This document shows, piece by piece, positions 58,372 through 64,000 of a DNA stretch of 64,000 nt. Numbering within the stretch: the first letter of the stretch is position 1; each line of letters opens with the position of its first letter. Position numbers and translations under genes: made by a program. The notes beneath the pieces are model-generated. The model searched no databases. It had not been told where the DNA came from and saw nothing but the letters and a program-made list of their open reading frames with translations. Source of the stretch: Excoecaria cochinchinensis (taxonomy: Eukaryota > Streptophyta > Magnoliopsida > Malpighiales > Euphorbiaceae); contig CANTUQ010000070.1 of assembly GCA_947683425.1 (NCBI GenBank), positions 3,808,001 to 3,872,000 on the forward strand, written 5' to 3'.

Positions 58372-59829
58372 TTGGGAGTTAATATTTCTGGTAATGCTTC
58401 GAACCAGTTCCACCAACTGATAAACTTGTTTTTGACGATAGTCCGACATTCTTTGATGCAAGCTTCTTCCTAAGCAGTATTGGTGGTTTTCAATACATGA
58501 CGTTTACATGTCTTGACATCCAAGGATGTAGCCACTGCATAGTGAGTGGGATCAATGCTTAAAGGGACCCAAAAAAAAGTACAATACTAATTTGCAGTTG
58601 TTTTCAAATTGACTCCATTATATATAATGAAACATTTTTTTGTCCATTATATATATATGATTGAGTTGGTACTGGCAAGCAGTAAAAGGCCTTATGCGTT
58701 ATCTTGATGGTACTATTCATCATGGCTTGTTCCTTTGGAGAAAAGGATCAGATGGCTATTTTGTTAACGAAGCCTCTGTCTAAGTTTTCATTTCTACTTC
58801 TCGGTGACAAGTCTACCATACATTTCTACTCGACAAGTCTTACCATATTTTGCAATTTCATAAACATACCAGCTTCCTGACACCTTTGTTTTCCAATTTT
58901 ATTCTTAATGTTTACAATTATTGGCTCTATTCAATTACCCTTAATGTTTACCCTTAGTGGCACTATTCAATTCCGCTGGCACTGTATGGCATTATTTAGT
59001 TAATGCCGCATTGACGTGCCGCCAGAACTAAATCAGTGACATCATTCAATTCATGGCGCACTATGCGAGTAAAGCTCACCATTCGATATTTATCAGTCAA
59101 CATCCACAAATAAATATTTCATAAATTGTATACTTGCATCGGAATTTTGAAATTTCACACACCTCTACATATCCTACTTCCATTTCATACTTATACTGAC
59201 TACAAAATTTCAACTCCTAATACAAAATCATACAAACCTAAAAGCAATTAAAAATAAAATTTTAAAAAAAGAACACCAAAACCTAGAAAAGTAAAATCCC
59301 TAATATGCCCTTCTAATAATTTCAATGGATGCACTGGCCTAGGTAGACTAAATGCCAAGAAAGAGCCATTAAGGTAAGCATGTTGAGGAAAGATGAACAA
59401 GAGTTCAGCCTCTTCAGCCTTTCATTCATTTTGACCATTTTTTATCGAATTTCCTGTTGCTCTGGAGTCTCTGCTTCTGCTGATATGGCAGCTCCACCTC
59501 TGGTCACGGTGGCGGTGGCTGTGACGGATTCACTCAGTGGCTGCTCTGCCCTGCTTATTTCAGCTGCTTGGCTTTCTCTTCCTCTGCCTTCTTCCTTTTC
59601 AACTTTAAGTTTCTCAAACATAATCTAAACATCGATCACATTCATCAACTTTCTGACTCAAAATTCTAAATCTCATGATTTGGTTTTTAAACAAATTAAA
59701 ATTAAAGACAGATAAAACTGTTGGAACTATCAAATTGATTGAGGTGTGAGGTGTTAAATTCATACACCAACTTTCGACAAATTTATATGATTTTTAAATT
59801 TTTTACGGATGTCATGAGTGACAGATAAT
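58372..59829. other. Spacer between the two MULEs
   Basis: Mostly unrecognised, except for a Copia scrap at 58670-58790. Before MULE 1 inserted, it was continuous with 49909. Confidence 0.5.
58670..58790 (+). pseudogene. Copia RNase H scrap
   Basis: 58670-58740 reads YWQAVKGLMRYLDGTIHHGL, the motif that precedes RNase H in Copia pol. 58751-58786 reads LLTKPLSK, the usual end of Copia pol. The ~150 codons normally between are deleted. Confidence 0.8.
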
Positions 59830-59916
59830 AGGGTTTTTTTTTTAGTTTGGTGTGAAAATAGGAAAAAATAGGCATAGTGGTGCTACAGTAAAAGTATTTG
59901 GGAAATTGGTGTGCCG

Positions 59917-60144
59917 GAAAACGGCACTCATATTTGCCGTTTTTCAAAATGGTGGGCCCTCGCAGGAAAAGCAGAAATTTGCCAGAAAACGGCACACATT
60001 GGTGCCGTTTTCTGGCAATATGTACATCACATATGAGTCAGAAAACGGCAAGTAATCTTGCCATTTTCTGACTCTCACGTCAGAAAACGGCACCATTACG
60101 TGCCGTTTTCCGACGTACAGCGAACGACACCTCTTGGTGCCGTT
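59917..60144. repeat. Five adjacent hairpins at the left end of MULE 2
   Basis: 59917-59944 (about 10 bp), 59979-60018 (17-bp perfect TTGCCAGAAAACGGCAC), 60035-60074 (18 bp, one mismatch, GAGTCAGAAAACGGCAAG), 60077-60116 (17 bp, one mismatch, ACGTCAGAAAACGGCAC), 60123-60144 (9 bp, one mismatch). Loops are 4-7 nt. All share the core GAAAACGGCA or its remnant AACGxCACC. Confidence 0.95.
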
Positions 60145-60149
60145 TTTTG

Positions 60150-61089
60150 ACCCCAATTCAACCCACACCACACATTTTCTGACGTACGTTTTAAATTACC
60201 GTATTTTGCACTGAATTAGACCCGTGAAAATAATTCACGGGTCTAAAAAATTTTAAAATTATTTCAGATTCAATTTTCATGTATTTATAAACCTACACCT
60301 TTCGATATATTTTACTCTTCGGTTTCTATTGTTTAAACGTTGCTCTTGCTTTTATTCAGCATTTCCATTAACTATTGCTTATTTACTTATATAATTTTCA
60401 TTCAGTCTTAATACTTGAAATAGAGAAGTCGCTGGTGCTGCAGTCAAAGAAAGGAAAAAGGTATGATTATGTAAATAAAGTATAAAATAATAATGTTAAT
60501 ATCATGTGAGTATATGCATAATAATTTTATTGTAATGTGTTAATAGTAGGTGCAAGAAAAACTGAATTGAAGTCACAAGCGTAATTTGGACAGGTAAATT
60601 TGTTATTGTTTTTATTGTATGAAATAAGTTTTGTGTGAATGAATTATGAAAGTTATCGATTATATATTATTGTTTAGTTAATTGAATGATTTTTTAACTA
60701 CAAATATGTTTAATGCTAGGGGATAAAAGCGTTGATTTTGTTGCCTTACATTAAGTAGCATGTATTAAATTATAATCACAATTTGAGCAGGTTAATATCT
60801 CAAGTTCTATATCTTATTTGTTTGTATGATAAAAAATTATGTTTGAATAGGATATGATAGATATCGATTATATATTATGGTATAGTTAGTTGCAATAATT
60901 TATAATCTTGAATATGTGTAAAGTAATGTGACAAAATTATTAAATGATTTAAAATAAATAAAAATTGTTGCAAGGAATAATTTAAGTTAAGAGGGAAATG
61001 AAAACATGTGGGTAGTATGTAAAGTTCGATGATGTTAAAATTATAGATTAGTTGAAAACTATAAAAAAATTATATGTAGGAGGACGAAA
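60150..61089. other. Leader or promoter region of the MULE 2 transposase
   Basis: A+T-rich without ORFs; several possible splice sites suggest leader introns. GTCTAATTCAG-type text at 60215 is followed by CCCGTGAAAATAATTCACGGG, a 7-bp hairpin at 60222-60242. Confidence 0.45.
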
Positions 61090-63940
61090 ATGTCGATTCC
61101 AGCCATATTTATATTACATATCGGGGGGCAGTCAATATGGGGTACGGCAGGTTATCAGTATGATACATCAAGCTCATCAGGACGGTCGAGGCGAATGAAA
61201 CTTAGAAATAAACCGACATTTCAGGAACTTATTCATAAAATTTCAGTGAAATTGGATCTATCTGTTGATTTGAGGGTTAATAGAGTAATATATAAGTGTC
61301 CAGTAAACAGTCAGGGCTCGTATTCTTGGGCACTTATGGATGTTACGGACGACGACGACATAGATCAAATATATGAAAATTTTGTACTATTTCCTCGATA
61401 TACGGTGGCGGAGTTAATTATTGAAACCGAAAAAATCCTGATTGGGGATGAACAGAATGTGGCTAGTGGATTTGATAACATGAATAGGGGTACTGATGGA
61501 GATCCAACTACAACCGAGGGTGAGAGAAATGTATGTAATGAAGAGGTCAATGTTGGGTGCGGTAGTGGGACCGTCTTTGGTGTACAGTGTGAGGAGCTTG
61601 CACAGAGGGAAGTGAATGATGATTTGGAGACGATAGAAGCAAGTCCAATAAGAGAGTTTAGAGGGCCAATAAGAGAGTTTAGAGCGCAGAATGAACTTAA
61701 TATTGGGTCCAGTTCAAGGGCCGAATGTAGAGAAGGTGCAAGTAGTGACATAGCTGATACTGAAAATGGGTACATTTCGCCCAATGATGATCCGGAGGAG
61801 GACGACCAGGAGATTGACTTGAATGATGCTTTCGAAAAAACCGGTATTAGAGTAGTTGGCCAAGTCAGCACAGGTTGCCCAACCCATGTTTCAGAAGAAA
61901 TACAGAATATGAATATTAACGATGTCAGATATGTTGTGGATGACATGTCAAGATTTCAATTTCCATCAGTGCACCATACAAACGCAAATTTCGCGAAAGC
62001 GGAGATTCACACGTCGAATGATTTACCAATGGGGAGGTGGGACGGTGTATCTGAATTATGCGAAGGCTTGATGTTCACTTCAAAAGATGAAGTCAAGGCA
62101 TGTGTAAAGAAATGGTCAATTTTGAACAATGTTTCTTACAAAGTTGTGGAATCGAAGCCATCATTTTGGGTGGTTTGCTGCTCAAGAGCGGATGAAACGA
62201 GCTGTCAGTGGAGGTTACGTGCCATGAAGAAGAGGACATGTGACTACTGGATAATCAGTGTGTACAAGTCATCACACAGCTGCACATCATCAATGGTTTC
62301 TCAGCAGCACAGACAGTTAGACACGCAGCTAATTTGTGACTGTATCATGGAGATGGTAAGCGCAGCCCCCGATCTGAAAGTTAGTGTTATAATGGCCGAC
62401 ATGATGAGCCGGTTCAACTATGAAGTATCGTACAACAAGGCTTGGTATGCGAAGACAAAGGCGCTGGAAGAAATTTTTGGCAAATACGAGGACTCATACG
62501 GTAAGTTGCCAGTTTATCTGAAATCAATGGAAAGGTACAATCCTGGATTCTGCTATGAATTTTTTGTTGATGAATGTGTGCAACAAAATTGTACGCAATT
62601 CAGAAGACTATTTTGGACTTTTAAGCCATGCATTGATGGGCTGCCACATTGCAAGCCGGTGTTGCTAATAGACGGGACGTTCATGACGGGGAAGTTTCAC
62701 CAAACCCTTCTGATTGCCAGTTCTATTGACGGTAATAATTTTCTATTCCCGACAGCATTTGCAGTTGTTGAGGGCGAAAATAAATCTAGCTGGTCGTGGT
62801 TCATGACATGCATCAGACGTAATGTCACGAAACATTCTGGGATAACAGTAATTTCCGATCGCCATGCCGGCATTATGTCATTATTTCGTGATGAAACTAG
62901 CGGGTGGAAGGAGCCTTTCGCATTCCATCGTTATTGTCTACGACATTTCGTGTCCAACTACAATAGCGCACACCGTAACCCCAAAATCAAGGACATGTTG
63001 TATTCAGCAGGTATGTCGAAAGTATAGTATTCATATACAAGTATACTATTCAAAATTCATAAGAATGTTTATATTTATTTTTATTTTAAAAATTGCAGCT
63101 AGCAAAGTTCAGCAGAGAAAATTTTTCAAAATAATGGCCAAGATAAAGGAACTCGATGATGACTCATACAATTGGGCCATGCAAAATAATTTGGAAAAGT
63201 GGACATTATCGCATGATAATGGGCACAGATATGGAAATGCCACCACTAATATTGCGGAAAGTGTTAACAGTGCATTGAAGGGCGTACGGATGATGCCAGT
63301 TTGTAGTGTGGTTGATCACGTATTTGCACGACTGGTCAAATATTTCGATGACAGAAGGACAATGTATCGTGCCCAGATGGCTGCGGGTAATAGGTACACT
63401 GCAAGATGTGTGCAGGAGATGAACAGACGCGCTCAAAAGGCTACAGGTCATAGAGTTCAAAGTTTCGACAGACGTGTTGGTATTTTTGTAATCAGGACAA
63501 GAAATCAACAGAACCGGCGGAAAGGGAATAACTCGCACTCAGTTAATTTGGATTGCAAAACTTGCGAATGCGGTAAGTTTCAGGGGACAAAAATGCCCTG
63601 CTCACATGCAATCGCAGTGTGCATGCATGTAAGAGTTGACATGTGGACATATGTCGACAAATGTTACTAGCTGTCAGAGGCATTGAGTTGTTACCAGTCT
63701 TTATTCCAACCTCTGGCACACCGTGATTATTGGAAGCCCTATGTTGGTCCAACGGTAATTCCAAACCCAGAGCTGTTACGTAAAAAGGACAGACCACGAA
63801 CAGCAAGATATAGAAACGAAATGGATAGGAGAGACCGTAGTCGGCCTAATCGATGCACGTTATGTCGGAATGAAGGTCATAACAGAAATACATGCCCAAA
63901 TGTGGCTGGTCCTTCTGAGTATACGTCAAGATATCCTTGA
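61090..63940 (+). pseudogene. MURA-type transposase of MULE 2, one nonsense codon
   Basis: Exon 1 61090-63010 and exon 2 63099-63940, GT-AG intron of 88 bp in phase 1 at the same place as in MULE 1. Domains: PB1-like region (residues ~35-115, KPTFQELIHKISVKLDLSVD), acidic linker, MuDR zinc region (SCQWRLRAMKKRTCDYW, SHSC; ~375-405), transposase core (VLLIDGTFMTGKF, TVISDRHAGI, and in exon 2 TTNIAESVNSALKG) with all three putative acidic residues, SWIM finger CECGKFQGTKMPCSHAIAVC, then a TAG at 63668-63670 just after DKCY, followed by about 90 codons in the same frame with a CCHC knuckle (CTLCRNEGHNRNTC). A truncated protein could still hold the catalytic core and SWIM finger. The reading frame is otherwise open for ~2.8 kb. 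Confidence 0.93.
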
Positions 63941-64000
63941 GTTATTTACTTTGTATGTATTGGCAATATGTATTGTACTTTGTATGTATTAAGTGCACAA

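Larger units (their letters stand above)
59830..64000 (+). mobile_element. MULE 2, left part, cut by the window end
   Basis: The left border is estimated from the change to AGGGTTTTTTTTTTAGTTTGG and the hairpin cluster that follows. The right TIR is outside the window, so TIR and target duplication cannot be tested. It contains a transposase of the MULE 1 family, in the plus sense. Confidence 0.65.

Noticed and set aside
61365..61946. 193-codon ORF on the minus strand
   Set aside because: It is antisense to the MULE 2 transposase, Ser-rich, and has no domain; it is a shadow of the real frame.

Overview
The window is nuclear DNA from a flowering plant, most likely a eudicot. The signs are GT-AG introns in A+T-rich non-coding DNA, a DYW-type pentatricopeptide (PPR) gene, a type I MADS-box gene, a plant-style long dynein light chain, Copia and Gypsy LTR retrotransposons, Mutator-like elements (MULEs) and hAT- and Stowaway-like miniature elements (MITEs). 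I cannot name the species. Four cellular genes look intact; most of the rest is nested mobile DNA.

Layout. 1-4,560: two host genes on the minus strand, an LC8-type dynein light chain and a conserved plant protein of unknown function with a coiled coil. 4,600-9,820: A+T-rich DNA with two hAT-like elements rich in the word GGTTAACC, a 118-bp compound microsatellite and a small hairpin array. 9,827-15,398: a decayed Copia element (TSD ATGCA) whose 3' LTR holds a hAT-like MITE (TSD CTATAAAT). 16,100-21,380: a second decayed Copia (TSD CATTC) whose RNase H region is tandemly triplicated. 22,197-23,118: two Stowaway-like MITEs, the second ending 3 bp before the PPR start codon. 23,122-25,988: a two-exon PPR-DYW RNA-editing gene. 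29,842-30,330: an intronless AGL80-like MADS gene. 31,676-32,383: a MULE-type MITE (9-bp TSD) with a hAT-like MITE (8-bp TSD) inside its loop. 33,084-34,843: further hAT-like elements, followed by a CCACCA-rich minisatellite.

35,656-42,869 is a very young minus-strand LTR element. Its two 1,518-bp LTRs differ at about four bases, its primer-binding site matches tRNA-Asp, and it has one ORF, broken by a hAT-like insertion, with no gag or pol. 42,931-48,213 is an older Tat-like Gypsy copy, internally deleted, that keeps the integrase C-terminus, a 64-bp hairpin array and an antisense ORF with its own TATA box.

49,919-58,362 is a complete but decayed MULE bounded by matching ~100-bp TIRs and a 9-bp TSD. 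It carries a plant mobile domain (PMD) gene and a convergent MURA transposase, with clusters of perfect hairpins just inside both ends. From about 59,830 to the window end lies the left part of a second MULE with a nearly intact transposase and its own hairpin cluster, built on a different core word.

The genes do not form a common pathway. What connects the window is nesting, which gives relative ages, and the repeated appearance of arrays of short hairpins in unrelated element classes, in some of which the stem sequence changes while pairing is kept.
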